Positions 7,912 to 17,049 of a DNA stretch of 62,329 nt are shown one piece after another. Source of the stretch: Pseudomonas fluorescens (GTDB lineage Bacteria; Pseudomonadota; Gammaproteobacteria; Pseudomonadales; Pseudomonadaceae); assembly GCF_002837185.1 (NCBI RefSeq), contig NZ_KZ478014.1:1-62329 (forward strand), written 5' to 3'. The position numbers and the translations under genes are program-made. Each line of letters begins with the position of its first letter. The first letter of the stretch is position 1. The notes below the pieces were generated by a model. That model was not told the DNA's origin. It saw only the letters and a program-made list of their open reading frames with translations, and did not search any database.

Positions 7912-10047
7912 TCAGAGGGTGTAGGCGATTCCGACCTGCACCGTGCGCGGTGCGCCTGGGTAGGCGTAGATATTGCCGAAGGCGCCCTCTTCATACTCAC
8001 GGTTAAACAGGTTTTTCACGTCCAGATTGACGCGTACCTGTTCGTTGATTTTGTAGTAACCAAGCAGATCGACCACGGTGTACGCGTCCATCGAGAAGGC
8101 CGTGTTGGCGGTCTGGCCGGCGCGCTGGTCGACGTATTTGCCGCCGGCGCCAAGGCCCAGCCCTTTCAGAGCGCCGTCCTGGAACTCGTAGACGTTGAGC
8201 AGGCTGAAGCTGTTGCGCGGGATGTTCATCAAGCGCGTGCCGGAGCGCAATGTGTTGTCGCGGGTGACTTCGGCATCCACGTAGGCGTAACCGCCGATCA
8301 TGCGCCACTCGGGTGTGAGGTTGCCCGCCACGTTCAAGTCGAACCCGCGGCTGCGCACCTGGCCGGCAGCGACGCTGAAGGTGTTGTCCACCGGGTCGGT
8401 GGTCAGCACGTTTTTCTTGTCGATCTGGTAGATCGCCGCGTCGACGCTCAGTTGGCGGTCAAGCGCTTCCCACTTGATGCCCATCTCGTAGGACTTGCCC
8501 TTCTCCGGTGCGAAACCACCGCCCTCACGGCTGGCGCCGGTGTTGGGCTTGAACGAACGTGCGGCGTCGGCATACACCGCGACGGTGTCGGTAAGATCGT
8601 AGATCACCCCCACTCGCGGGGTGACGGCATTGTCGGCGGCCTGCCAGTTTTTACTGCCCGGCACGAAGGTGTCGTAAGCGTGTTCAAAACGTTCGAAGCG
8701 CGCACCCGCGAGCACTTTCAAGCGTTCGGTCAAGGCGACCTGATCCTGCACAAACGCGGCGTAGGTCTTGAGGTTTTCTTTGTCGTGGGTGGGCGTGCGG
8801 GTCAGCGCCGGACGAGGCTGGCCGTACACCGGGTTGAAGATGTCGATTGGGTAAGTCCCCGCAGCGGCGCTGGAACGCTGGATGATCGACTTGTAATCGT
8901 AGTCCTCGTACTCCACGCCTGTGAGCAGGGTGTGGTCGAACCCGCCAGTGGAAAAATGCCCGGTCAGGTTGAGCTGGTAGTCCTTGTCGGTCCACTCCAG
9001 CTTGCGGTAGTTGAAGTTGCGCTGCAGGGTGCGGCCATCGGCGCCCAGGCTGCCCGGCCCGTTGGCCTCGATGGCGTTGCCTTTCAAACTGCCGTCCAGC
9101 CACTGGAAGCCGCCGCCGAGGGTCCAGTTGTCGTTGAGCGCATGTTCGAAACGCAATTGCGCCATGTTGTTGTCGTTGTGCAGCTTGCCGGCGTCCTTGT
9201 CGCCCCAGAACGTATCGCGCGAGGGCGTGCCGCGCTGGTTGGGCAAGCGCGTCAGGCCACGGTCCAGCGGATGATTGTTGCGCATGAAGTCGCCTTCGAA
9301 GATCACCTTGGTGTCATCGCTGGCCTGCCAGGTGATAACCGGCGCCACGCCGTAACGCTCGGTCTCGACGTGATCGCGAAAGGTGTCGCCGCCCTCGCCC
9401 ACCACGTTCAGGCGATAGGCCAGGCGGCCTTCTTCGTCCAGCGGGCCGGAGGCGTCCAGGGTGCCGCGCTGCAAGCCCTGGTCATTGACTTGGCTGCCCA
9501 GGGTGACGCTGCGTTCGGCCAGCGGCTGCTTGGACACCACGTTGAACGTGCCACCCGGGTCGCCACGGCCGTAGAGCATGGTCGCGGGGCCGCGCAATAC
9601 CTCCAGGCGCTCGATGGTATTGGCATCCGGCATGTTCGGGTAACCCCGATTGATCGGGAAGCCGTTGCGGTAAAACTCACCGGTGGTGAAGCCACGCACG
9701 GTGAAGGTGGTCAGGCCCTGGCCACCGAAATTGTTGGCGCGGCCCACGCCGCCGGCATAGTCGAGGGCATCCTGCAGGCGCGTTGCGCCGATGTCTTCAA
9801 CCACATCCTTGGACACCACGCTGATGGACTGCGGGGTTTCATGAATCGAAGTGTCGGTGCGCGTCGCACTGGCTGATCGTGTGGCGTGGTAGCCCTGCAC
9901 CGGTCCCTGGGCCGACTCGAAATCCGCCGTGGCGGTCACATTGGTCGCTTGCAGCTCAATGCCGGCTTTGTCAGCAGGGGCGTCCTCTGCCCAGGTAAAG
10001 GGCGAAAACGCCTGAAGCACACAGATGGAAATCAGGGTACGACGCAT
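7912..10047 (-). CDS. TonB-dependent siderophore receptor
   Basis: A 711-residue outer-membrane receptor. A signal peptide (MRRTLISICVLQAFSPFTWA) precedes a short linker, then the plug domain with HETPQSISVV, LQDALDYAGGVG and the LEVLRGPATMLYGRGDPGG block, then the 22-strand barrel ending in aromatic-rich VQVGIAYTL, as outer-membrane proteins do. There is no N-terminal signalling domain, so it should not act through an ECF sigma/anti-sigma pair. The plug resembles hydroxamate (ferrichrome/coprogen-type) receptors, but the siderophore cannot be named. The start follows AGGTTCAACATCC. A Fur-like site lies upstream, so iron repression is expected. It stands alone as a transcription unit. Confidence 0.88.
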   Translation of the reverse strand: MRRTLISICVLQAFSPFTWAEDAPADKAGIELQATNVTATADFESAQGPVQGYHATRSASATRTDTSIHETPQSISVVSKDVVEDIGATRLQDALDYAGGVGRANNFGGQGLTTFTVRGFTTGEFYRNGFPINRGYPNMPDANTIERLEVLRGPATMLYGRGDPGGTFNVVSKQPLAERSVTLGSQVNDQGLQRGTLDASGPLDEEGRLAYRLNVVGEGGDTFRDHVETERYGVAPVITWQASDDTKVIFEGDFMRNNHPLDRGLTRLPNQRGTPSRDTFWGDKDAGKLHNDNNMAQLRFEHALNDNWTLGGGFQWLDGSLKGNAIEANGPGSLGADGRTLQRNFNYRKLEWTDKDYQLNLTGHFSTGGFDHTLLTGVEYEDYDYKSIIQRSSAAAGTYPIDIFNPVYGQPRPALTRTPTHDKENLKTYAAFVQDQVALTERLKVLAGARFERFEHAYDTFVPGSKNWQAADNAVTPRVGVIYDLTDTVAVYADAARSFKPNTGASREGGGFAPEKGKSYEMGIKWEALDRQLSVDAAIYQIDKKNVLTTDPVDNTFSVAAGQVRSRGFDLNVAGNLTPEWRMIGGYAYVDAEVTRDNTLRSGTRLMNIPRNSFSLLNVYEFQDGALKGLGLGAGGKYVDQRAGQTANTAFSMDAYTVVDLLGYYKINEQVRVNLDVKNLFNREYEEGAFGNIYAYPGAPRTVQVGIAYTL

Positions 10048-10113
10048 GGATGTTGAACCTAGTGAATGAGCCAGATGGGGCGGCAAACCTGCCAAGAATT
10101 CGCCGCGCATCAT

Positions 10114-10148
10114 ATATCAAACAATTCTCGTTTGATATCGGTTCTCAT
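10114..10148 (-). promoter_or_regulatory. Fur-box-like site upstream of the TonB receptor
   Basis: ATATCAAAC-N7-GTTTGATAT at 10114-10138 is a perfect 9-bp inverted repeat. The overlapping TGATATCGGTTCTCA at 10133-10147 resembles the Fur core TGATAATNATTATCA. Its place about 70-100 bp before the receptor start fits iron control. Confidence 0.55.
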
Positions 10149-10215
10149 TTGTTGTTTTTCGTGTATCAACTTTGTATGGAGTGACTCGGAATTATCTGAG
10201 GCATGAAAAACAAAA

Positions 10216-10304
10216 TGTGGGAGGGGGCTTGCCCCCGATAGCGGTGTATCAGTCGAAACTATCGAGACTGACCCACTGCTATCGGGCGCAAGCCCCCTCC
10301 CACA
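10216..10304. repeat. REP pair (BIME), GTGGGAGGGGGCTTGC family
   Basis: Two inverted copies of TGTGGGAGGGGGCTTGCCCC flank a short spacer. They lie between the TonB-receptor promoter and the 3' end of xenA. Confidence 0.9.
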
Positions 10305-10333
10305 GGAAAGCGGCTACCCTACAACCCGCTAGC

Positions 10334-11425
10334 TCAGCGATAGCGTTCCAACCAATGCGCGTAAGGCGCCGGCAGGGTCCAGGACGATTTGTCCACGCCC
10401 AGCTCCTTGGCCGCAAAGTAGGCCCAATGCGGATCCGCCAGGTGCGCACGGCCCACCGACACCAGGTCAAGATGCCCGGCCTGCAGCGCGCCTTCGGCCA
10501 GTTGCGGCGTACCAAAGCCCCATGCCGACGTCACCGGAATGCCCGCTTCGCGGCGCACACGCTCGGCGATCGGGCCCATGAAGGCCGGCCCCCACGGGAT
10601 GTTGGTGTCGGGAATGGTGAACCCGACGCTGACGCTCAGCAGGTCCAGACCACCGGCCTTGAAGCGGCGAGCCAGTTCGATGGACTCGGTCAGGGTCTGC
10701 TCGTCGCGACCGTCGTATTCGATCACACCGAAGCGTGCGGTAAGCGGCAGGTTTTCTGGCCAGACTTCACGCACGGCGGCCAGGGTTTCCAGAAGGAAGC
10801 GGCTGCGGTTGTCGAAGCTGCCACCGTAGGCGTCGGTACGCTGGTTGGAGTGTTCGGAGAAAAAGCTCTGGCCCAGGTAACCATGAGCGAAGTGCAGTTC
10901 GATCCACTCAAAACCGGCATCACGGGCGCGACGGGCGGCGTCGACGAAATCCTGCTGGACGCGGGCGATATCGTCCAGGGTCATGGCACGCGGCACGTTG
11001 GGCAGGTTCGCGCCGAACGCGATCGCCGACGGGGCGATGGTTTCCCAGCTACGGGCATCCGAGGCAGGGATGTGGTCGTCACCTTCCCATGGACGATTGG
11101 CGCTGGCTTTGCGACCGGCGTGGGCAATCTGGATGCCCGGTACGGAACCTGCGGCCTTGATGGCCTTGACCATCGGCACGAAGGCCTCGGCATGAGCATC
11201 GCTCCAGATACCGGCGCAGCCTGGGGTGATACGCCCCTCGGGCGCGACGGCAGTGGCCTCGACCACCAGCAGGCCGGCACCGCCGCGGGCCATGCCGGCC
11301 AGGTGCACGTGGTGCCAATCATTGACCATGCCGTCGTCGGCCATGTATTGGCACATCGGTGGAATGGCAATGCGATTGCGCAGGGTAACGTCTTTGAGTT
11401 TGAACGGTTCGAATAAAGCAGACAT
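10334..11425 (-). CDS. xenA: Xenobiotic reductase A, Old Yellow Enzyme family (FMN)
   Basis: A 363-residue NADH/NADPH:flavin oxidoreductase of the YqjM-like Old Yellow Enzyme class. The sequence recalls Pseudomonas putida XenA almost residue for residue: opening LRNRIAIPPMCQYMADDGMVNDW, the conserved Cys in that block that tunes the flavin, IQIAHAGRKAS, ELHFAHGYL with the substrate-binding His pair, and the C-terminal PAPYAHWLERYR with the active-site Trp. XenA reduces activated alkenes, nitroesters and nitroaromatics. It is divergent from an ArsR-type regulator, with a perfect palindrome between them, so expression is probably induced when that repressor senses an electrophile. Confidence 0.93.
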   Translation of the reverse strand: MSALFEPFKLKDVTLRNRIAIPPMCQYMADDGMVNDWHHVHLAGMARGGAGLLVVEATAVAPEGRITPGCAGIWSDAHAEAFVPMVKAIKAAGSVPGIQIAHAGRKASANRPWEGDDHIPASDARSWETIAPSAIAFGANLPNVPRAMTLDDIARVQQDFVDAARRARDAGFEWIELHFAHGYLGQSFFSEHSNQRTDAYGGSFDNRSRFLLETLAAVREVWPENLPLTARFGVIEYDGRDEQTLTESIELARRFKAGGLDLLSVSVGFTIPDTNIPWGPAFMGPIAERVRREAGIPVTSAWGFGTPQLAEGALQAGHLDLVSVGRAHLADPHWAYFAAKELGVDKSSWTLPAPYAHWLERYR

Positions 11426-11456
11426 CAGATACTCCGAGGGAAAGGTGAGTGATTCG

Positions 11457-11480
11457 ATAGTTCGATGGTAATCGAACTAT
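11457..11480. promoter_or_regulatory. Perfect palindromic operator between xenA and the ArsR gene
   Basis: ATAGTTCGAT-GGTA-ATCGAACTAT is a perfect 10-bp inverted repeat with a 4-bp spacer. It lies 32 bp before the xenA start and 25 bp before the regulator start, the expected place for an ArsR-family repressor controlling both genes. Confidence 0.75.
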
Positions 11481-11504
11481 GGTATTCAGTGCTACCCCCC
11501 TGTT

Positions 11505-11816
11505 ATGATTCGCCCCATGCGCGCCTTCAAACACCCTACCCCGCAAGAACTCACGCTGGAGCGTCTGCTCTACGCTCTCAGCGACCCCGTGCGCCTGGAC
11601 ATCGTGCGCTGCCTGGCCGGCGTGCCCGAAGCCACCTGTGGCGAACTGGACGGTGGGCGACCCAAATCCAGCATGTCCCATCACTTCAGGGTATTGCGCG
11701 ACGCCGGCCTGGTGAACACGCGCAATGTGGGCACCACCCACATGAACTCATTGCGGCGTGAAGAGCTCGAGGAGCGCTTCCCCGGGTTGCTGGCCAGTGT
11801 GCTGGCCCAGCGCTGA
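11505..11816 (+). CDS. ArsR-family winged-helix regulator (divergent from xenA)
   Basis: A 103-residue (or 99 from the second ATG at 11517) ArsR/SmtB-fold repressor. The winged helix includes YALSDPVRLDIVRCLAG, the recognition helix KSSMSHHFRVLRDAGLV and the wing ending TTHMNSLRREEL. The metal-binding CxC motif of ArsR is absent; single cysteines at about positions 39 and 49 could serve redox or electrophile sensing. Context with xenA suggests an electrophile-responsive repressor rather than a metal sensor (inferred). Neither candidate start has a clear Shine-Dalgarno, and a TATGAT hexamer overlaps the first ATG, so a short or leaderless transcript from 11517 is possible. Confidence 0.85.
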   Translation: MIRPMRAFKHPTPQELTLERLLYALSDPVRLDIVRCLAGVPEATCGELDGGRPKSSMSHHFRVLRDAGLVNTRNVGTTHMNSLRREELEERFPGLLASVLAQR

Positions 11817-11833
11817 CCGACTCGACCCGCGCT

Positions 11834-12859
11834 TCAGGCCGCGACGGGGCGCAGCGGTGCGCCATCCAGATGCACACAGTCCTTGCCATTGCGCTTGGCG
11901 CCATACAGGTTCTTGTCGGCGATCTTGAGTACCATCGACAGTTCGTCACCTGACGCAAAGCGCGCCATGCCGGCACTGCACGTATAGTTGTGCGGGGCCG
12001 CGACGCTGCAACGGATCGCCTGCAGCAAATCCAGCACAAACTCGCAGGCAAACGCCGGGTCATCGCCTTGCAACAGCACCCCGAACTCTTCCCCGCCGAT
12101 CCTGCCAAAGCTGTAGCTGCCTTTGGCGTTTTTCAGGCAGAGCGCCATGGCGCGCAGAATCTTGTCCCCGACGTCGTGGCCATACAGGTCGTTCATGGCC
12201 TTGAAACTGTCGATGTCGAGCATGATGAAGTAGCCACCGTGGCCACTGTCGAGCAACTTTTCGAAGCTCTGCATGAACGCTCGCCGGTTGAGGATAGACG
12301 TCAGGTAATCGGTCTCGGCCAAGGCGCGAAACTCACTTTCCACCAGCAACACCGAACGCAGGTTCTTCAAGTACGAGTAACTGAGGATAAAACCGATCGA
12401 CACCGACGAGGCGCAAAATATCAACAGATAACCCTGGGTTGCGGCATACAGCTCGGCCTGCATGGGCGACCACAGGATGAGCCACACCGACAGCGCGCCG
12501 ACCAGATAGTCCTGAACGCTGATAAACAGGATGGCACTGCCGACCACCAGGGTGACCGCCAAGGGCAAGCCATAGATACGCAGTTGCGGATTCAAGTGAA
12601 TCACATAGGCAAACCCCACGGACAACAGCACGATATAGATCACCCCCAGCAATCGCCACAGCAGAAAGTTCGTGGTCAGCGAATGAACACGGCAGACAAG
12701 CAACAGGCCAAGGGTGACACTCAACATACAGAGATCGAACAGCGTGGCCTGGATCCAACCGATACCGGTCCAGGCAATGATGCCTATCCATTCGGCTTGC
12801 GTGACCGCAGGCGACAGCAACCTGCGCATCCTGGGTCTTAACTTCAAGTGAGCCGGCAT
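11834..12859 (-). CDS. Membrane diguanylate cyclase (GGDEF)
   Basis: A 341-residue protein. Residues about 20-170 form roughly six hydrophobic helices; the C-terminal half is a GGDEF domain. The active site reads GGEEF (about residues 252-256), and upstream DIDSFKAMNDLYGHDVGD supplies the nucleotide-binding Asp and Asn. These residues predict active c-di-GMP synthesis. The inhibitory I-site position (RxxD, five residues before the motif) reads KGSY, so product inhibition through that site is not expected. The gene starts 2 nt after the stop of 12862-13713, so the two proteins are translationally coupled. Confidence 0.88.
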   Translation of the reverse strand: MPAHLKLRPRMRRLLSPAVTQAEWIGIIAWTGIGWIQATLFDLCMLSVTLGLLLVCRVHSLTTNFLLWRLLGVIYIVLLSVGFAYVIHLNPQLRIYGLPLAVTLVVGSAILFISVQDYLVGALSVWLILWSPMQAELYAATQGYLLIFCASSVSIGFILSYSYLKNLRSVLLVESEFRALAETDYLTSILNRRAFMQSFEKLLDSGHGGYFIMLDIDSFKAMNDLYGHDVGDKILRAMALCLKNAKGSYSFGRIGGEEFGVLLQGDDPAFACEFVLDLLQAIRCSVAAPHNYTCSAGMARFASGDELSMVLKIADKNLYGAKRNGKDCVHLDGAPLRPVAA

Positions 12860-12861
12860 CC

Positions 12862-13713
12862 TTACGCTCCCATTTCAATAGCATGCAGGCCTACCGCAAA
12901 TGAAAAGGCCATGAACCGCTTTACCAGGCTGACGAAGGGTGGCAGCACTTCCAGGCGGGTCTTGGAGTGCGCTTTGAAATAGCCCTTTTCCACGCCTTCT
13001 TGAACCATTCGGATAATGTGGGTCTTGGACACCGAAAGTTGCTTGGCCAATGCCAGATAGGACGATGACCTGAACGTTGCCCGATCATTTTCCGGCGCAA
13101 AGGCATCGTTATAAATGGCCAGCATCAACAGGTGTCCGGCGTCTCTTTTCACCAGCCAGTAACACTCGGGCAGCAATACATCGACCGTAAGGTCGGCGTC
13201 GAGAATAATGGCAAAGCCCCTGAAGTAGAGGGCCAGGAAGCCGCGATCATCCAACTCGCGCATTTGCCGGAAGATCGCCCGGTCAGGGTACAGCCGCGCC
13301 AACGACTCAGTGAGCGAGGTCAACATCAAGCGTGCTTCGCGGCAGGCCTCGTCCGAGGGCGCATACACCCGAAAACGACTGTCTTCCGGGTGCGGCGCCA
13401 CCTCCATGAAGCCCAGCGCGCGTAGTAACAGAAACATTGACTCCAGGCTGTTTTTCGAACAATACCTGCGCGTTACGCACAGGGTTTTAACTTCGGACAA
13501 CAACGGTAACGGTGTGGCGAAGTACTCACTCAATAACGCAAACGACACCATCAAACGACTGTATTTAAGTGCACTCTTGTAGAAAAACGGTCGTCTGGAA
13601 TAGGGCACGAGCAGCACGTGGTAATGCGCTCTCAAGCACGATTCAAAATCCTTATGACGTTCGAGCGCTTGCGCGGTATTACACATAGCCGACTTCAACG
13701 AACTGACATGCAT
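12862..13713 (-). CDS. Unknown protein encoded with a diguanylate cyclase (possible winged-helix regulator)
   Basis: I do not recognise this 283-residue protein. It is soluble in appearance and moderately rich in Arg, Leu and Tyr. Residues about 215-260 (SYLALAKQLSVSKTHIIRMV and EGVEKGYF) read like a helix-turn-helix with a following wing; the middle carries DLTVDVLLPECYWLVKRDAG. The stop lies 2 nt before the diguanylate cyclase start, so it is probably a regulator or partner of that enzyme. Start choice: ATG at 13713 with AGGG upstream; a TTG at 13734 behind AGGA is an equally plausible start adding seven residues. Confidence 0.6.
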   Translation of the reverse strand: MHVSSLKSAMCNTAQALERHKDFESCLRAHYHVLLVPYSRRPFFYKSALKYSRLMVSFALLSEYFATPLPLLSEVKTLCVTRRYCSKNSLESMFLLLRALGFMEVAPHPEDSRFRVYAPSDEACREARLMLTSLTESLARLYPDRAIFRQMRELDDRGFLALYFRGFAIILDADLTVDVLLPECYWLVKRDAGHLLMLAIYNDAFAPENDRATFRSSSYLALAKQLSVSKTHIIRMVQEGVEKGYFKAHSKTRLEVLPPFVSLVKRFMAFSFAVGLHAIEMGA

Positions 13714-14055
13714 GAAAGAGCCCTGATCATCCAACTTGATTCCTGATCTCAGCTACGAAATCCCTGCAGCCCGGCCCCAAAACAAATCACGTGGTAAACC
13801 CTGCGGTTAATGGCTTTTTGCCTCGAACGCAATGTACAGCGATTGCTGCGCAAGACGTCATCAATACCAAAGTTGTTCCAGTTTCCCGGGTGGCCTCAGG
13901 CCTCGGCAGTTCGAAGATGCTTCCTGTTACATTCCTGCCGACACAGGGCCTTGCCGTGACTAAAACATCCAACCGGGTCTCGCCGGGCGAACCTTCATCC
14001 GCCATCGGCGTCGTAACCTGGCACTGTCGCCAACTGCACGCCGCGAGGTTCTCGT
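13714..14055. other. Intergenic region with no supported gene
   Basis: These 342 nt separate divergent genes and are visibly less GC-rich near 13800-13900 than the neighbours. An open frame from 13791 runs into the bestrophin gene in another frame and shows no family features. I see promoters only by implication. Confidence 0.5.
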
Positions 14056-14946
14056 TTGAAAGCTGCCCTTCTCAAGAAATACCGCCTGATCATCAAGACC
14101 ATGGGCTATGTGGGCTGGGCCCTGTTCTGGCTGTTGTTGTGGGATATCGCCGTCACGGTGGATTTCATGCTATTCCTCAACACCAAGATCAACCTGCCGC
14201 TGATGCCCCTGACCTTGCTGGGTTCGGCGCTGGTGGTGCTGATCAGCTTTCGTAACAGCAGTGCCTACAACCGCTGGTGGGAAGCGCGCACCTTATGGGG
14301 CGCGATGGTCAACAACTCGCGCAGCTTCGCGCGCCAGGTGCTGACCCTGCTGGACGACCCCGACAGCGAAGTGAACCCGATCAAATCCACCCTGCTGCGC
14401 CGTCATGTGGCCTATGTGAATTGCCTGGCCGCGCACCTCAAGGGCGAGCCCTGCCCGGAGGAAGTGCGCGCGTTCATCCCTGACGAGGAATTCGCGCGCA
14501 ATGGCGCCACCAACAACTTTGCCAACGATATTCTCACCGGCTCGGCCGCCTTGCTGGCGCGCGAATACAAGGCCGGTCACCTGGACAGCATCCGCCTTGC
14601 GCGACTGGAGTCGACCCTGGTGGACCTGTCCAATGCCCAGGGCGGCATGGAGCGCATCGCCAACACGCCGCTGCCCTACCCTTACGTGTATTTCCCACGG
14701 CTGTTCATCTCGCTGTTTTGCCTGATCGTCCCCGTGGGCCTGGTGGAATCCCTCGGCTGGTTCACCCCGCTGGCCTCTACGGTGGTGGGCTTCATGCTGC
14801 TGGCGATCGAACGTATCGGCACCGACCTGCAAAGCCCGTTTCGCTCCAGCGAACATCAGATCCAAATGGAAGCGATCTGCGAAACCATCGAGAAGAACCT
14901 GCAGTCCATGCGCCGCGACGCCCTGGCCGGCGATCAGATCGGCTGA
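14056..14946 (+). CDS. Bestrophin-family membrane channel
   Basis: A 296-residue member of the bestrophin/UPF0187 family. Typical features are the N-terminal hydrophobic helix, the FRNSSAYNRWWEARTLWGAMVNNSR block just after helix 2 (the most conserved part of the family), the paired C-terminal helices around LVESLGWFTPLAS and the IGTDLQSPF segment. Bacterial homologues form pentameric ion channels in the inner membrane. The start is a TTG preceded by GCGAGG at 8 nt; the next ATG, at 14101, would remove residues that align with the family N-terminus. It looks like a single-gene unit. The ion and role are not evident from context. Confidence 0.85.
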   Translation: MKAALLKKYRLIIKTMGYVGWALFWLLLWDIAVTVDFMLFLNTKINLPLMPLTLLGSALVVLISFRNSSAYNRWWEARTLWGAMVNNSRSFARQVLTLLDDPDSEVNPIKSTLLRRHVAYVNCLAAHLKGEPCPEEVRAFIPDEEFARNGATNNFANDILTGSAALLAREYKAGHLDSIRLARLESTLVDLSNAQGGMERIANTPLPYPYVYFPRLFISLFCLIVPVGLVESLGWFTPLASTVVGFMLLAIERIGTDLQSPFRSSEHQIQMEAICETIEKNLQSMRRDALAGDQIG

Positions 14947-14976
14947 GTCCCCGCCCTTCCCCCTCAAGTGCCGGCG

Positions 14977-14998
14977 CCCTCGGTCGATAAACCGAGGG
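14977..14998 (+). terminator. Stem-loop after the bestrophin gene
   Basis: CCCTCGGT and ACCGAGGG form an 8-bp stem around a 6-nt loop, 31 nt after the stop codon. There is no U-run, so it is a weak intrinsic terminator or a 3'-end stabiliser. Confidence 0.5.
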
Positions 14999-15089
14999 TA
15001 CGCATGGCCTCGCCCCCATAACAACGCATGCGACGCTTAGCACGACCGTTTCCCCCTTGCCAAAACTATAAATACCCGCGGGTGAAGTC

Positions 15090-17033
15090 ATGAATATCAA
15101 GCAGAAGCTGACATGGGCGTTTGCGGCCATCGCGTGCGTGCCGGTCATCCTGGTCGCCGTTATTGTGGTGCTGAACGTGCGCGAAGGCGCCCTCGCCAAC
15201 TTTCTCGACAGCAGCGGTCGCGAGATCCGCCAGATCGACAATGGCATGAAGCAGTTTTTCGACGGCATCAGCCAGAACGTGGAGTACGTGGCCAAGGACC
15301 CGCGCGTTGTCGCGGCCAAGGACCTGAAAAGCTACGCCGGCGCGGACGCCGCGCAAATCCCCCTCACACCGACCAATACCGAACTGCTGGCGATATTCGA
15401 CCAGTTCGCCAAAAGCCACCCCAGCACCGCCTACCTGTCCCTGGGCCTGCGCGACGGTGGCTACGCCAGTTGGCCGGACGACACCAAGCTGAACAACTAC
15501 GACCCACGCGTGCGCCCCTGGTACCAGGCCGCCGTCGCTGCGCCGGGCAAGACCGTGCGCACCGGTGCCTACTACTGGGCCCCGGACGACGTGGTGCTGA
15601 TCGGTACCGTGCGTACCGTCGCCGATGCCGCCGGCGACATTCTCGGCGTGGTCGGTCTGGACGTATCGCTCAAGCAACTCACTGAACTGGTGCGCACCAT
15701 CAAGCTTGGCGACAGCGGCTACCTGATGCTGGTGGAAGGCAACGGCAACGTGCTGGTGGACCCCAGCGATGCCAAGCACAACTTCAAGCCCCTGGCCGAC
15801 CTGGGCCCCAACTACGCCGAACTGGCCAAGGGCGGCGACGGTGTGACCCAGCTCGACATCGACGGCGTGGCCTACATGGCCAACGTGGTCAGCTCCAAAG
15901 ACCTGGGCTGGCGCTTTATCGGGCTGATCAAGCGCGATGAAGTGATGGCCGGCGCCACCCGCCTGACCTGGTTGATCGCGGCCATCGCCGCCGTATTGGC
16001 GGTGGTGTTCGCCATCGTCGGCGCGAGTTTCGCCAGCATGATCGTGCGCCCGATTCGCGGCGTGGCCGATGGCCTGCAAGAAATCGCCGAAGGTGAAGGC
16101 GACCTCACGCGCCAGCTCAAGGTGCAAGGCAAGGACGAAACCGCCAGCCTGGCCGGCTGGTTCAACCAGTTCCTGAGCATGATCGCCCAACTGGTGCAGC
16201 GTATCGGCAACGCATCCTCCGACTTGCAGACCGCCGCCGCCGACACCAGCGAAGTGGCCAATAACATGAACCAGGCCGCCGGTCGCCAGCGCGAAGCCGT
16301 GGAACTGGTGAGCACCGCCTTCAACGAAATGGTGGCTACCGCCAATGAAGTGGCCCGCTCATGCAGCGCCGCGGCGGTGAGCGCCGACGAAGGCTATCGC
16401 GACGTGCACAACGGCCAGCAGCACATCGGCGAAGCCACCGGCAGCGTGCTCAAGCTCAGCGAAGATCTGCAGAAGTCGACCCAGACCATGCAGTTGCTGG
16501 AGCAGGACAGCCAGAACATCAACACCATTCTCGACACCATCCGTTCGATTGCCGAACAGACCAACCTGCTGGCGCTCAACGCCGCGATCGAAGCGGCCCG
16601 CGCCGGCGACCAGGGCCGCGGTTTCGCGGTGGTGGCCGACGAGGTCCGCGCCCTGGCCCGACGCACTGCCGACTCCACCGGCGAGATCGACAGCCTGCTG
16701 GGTAATCTTGCCCGTCGCACCCAGGAAGTCACCCAACAGATGCAAGGCAGTTTGCTGGTGTCGCACACCAGCGTGGAGCGCATCCAGCAGGCCCGCGACA
16801 GCTTCGACAAGATCCGTGGCTCGGTGGACTCGATCCGCGACCAGAACACCCAGATCGCCACCGCCGCCGAAGAACAGCACCAAGTGGCCGAGGAGATCAA
16901 CCGGCACATCGCGCAGATTCATGCCGATGCACAGCTGGTGGAAGGATTTGCGCATACAGCGCAGACCGGGTCGGGTCGGTTGACCGATATTTCCGGCCAG
17001 CTCAAAGGCTTGGTGGGTCGCTTCAAGTTCTGA
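15090..17033 (+). CDS. Methyl-accepting chemotaxis protein with a dCACHE ligand domain (amino-acid type)
   Basis: A 647-residue chemoreceptor. A transmembrane helix (about 8-30) is followed by a periplasmic double-CACHE domain, a second helix (about 290-318), a HAMP segment and a cytoplasmic signalling domain with the canonical hairpin EQTNLLALNAAIEAARAG. In the distal part, YDPRVRPWY (about 137-145), later Tyr residues and VVGLDVS match the amino-acid-binding signature of PctA-like receptors. Likely ligands are L-amino acids or related amines (inferred). There is no C-terminal CheR-tether pentapeptide. It precedes the catabolic cluster at 17199 but is separated by a stem-loop and a promoter. 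Confidence 0.9.
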   Translation: MNIKQKLTWAFAAIACVPVILVAVIVVLNVREGALANFLDSSGREIRQIDNGMKQFFDGISQNVEYVAKDPRVVAAKDLKSYAGADAAQIPLTPTNTELLAIFDQFAKSHPSTAYLSLGLRDGGYASWPDDTKLNNYDPRVRPWYQAAVAAPGKTVRTGAYYWAPDDVVLIGTVRTVADAAGDILGVVGLDVSLKQLTELVRTIKLGDSGYLMLVEGNGNVLVDPSDAKHNFKPLADLGPNYAELAKGGDGVTQLDIDGVAYMANVVSSKDLGWRFIGLIKRDEVMAGATRLTWLIAAIAAVLAVVFAIVGASFASMIVRPIRGVADGLQEIAEGEGDLTRQLKVQGKDETASLAGWFNQFLSMIAQLVQRIGNASSDLQTAAADTSEVANNMNQAAGRQREAVELVSTAFNEMVATANEVARSCSAAAVSADEGYRDVHNGQQHIGEATGSVLKLSEDLQKSTQTMQLLEQDSQNINTILDTIRSIAEQTNLLALNAAIEAARAGDQGRGFAVVADEVRALARRTADSTGEIDSLLGNLARRTQEVTQQMQGSLLVSHTSVERIQQARDSFDKIRGSVDSIRDQNTQIATAAEEQHQVAEEINRHIAQIHADAQLVEGFAHTAQTGSGRLTDISGQLKGLVGRFKF

Positions 17034-17049
17034 CCTCCCCTCCCAAAGC

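Noticed and set aside
13791..14255. 154-codon plus-strand open frame overlapping the bestrophin start
   Set aside because: It overlaps the bestrophin gene by 200 nt in another frame, has no ribosome site and no recognisable domain, while the bestrophin frame matches its family.
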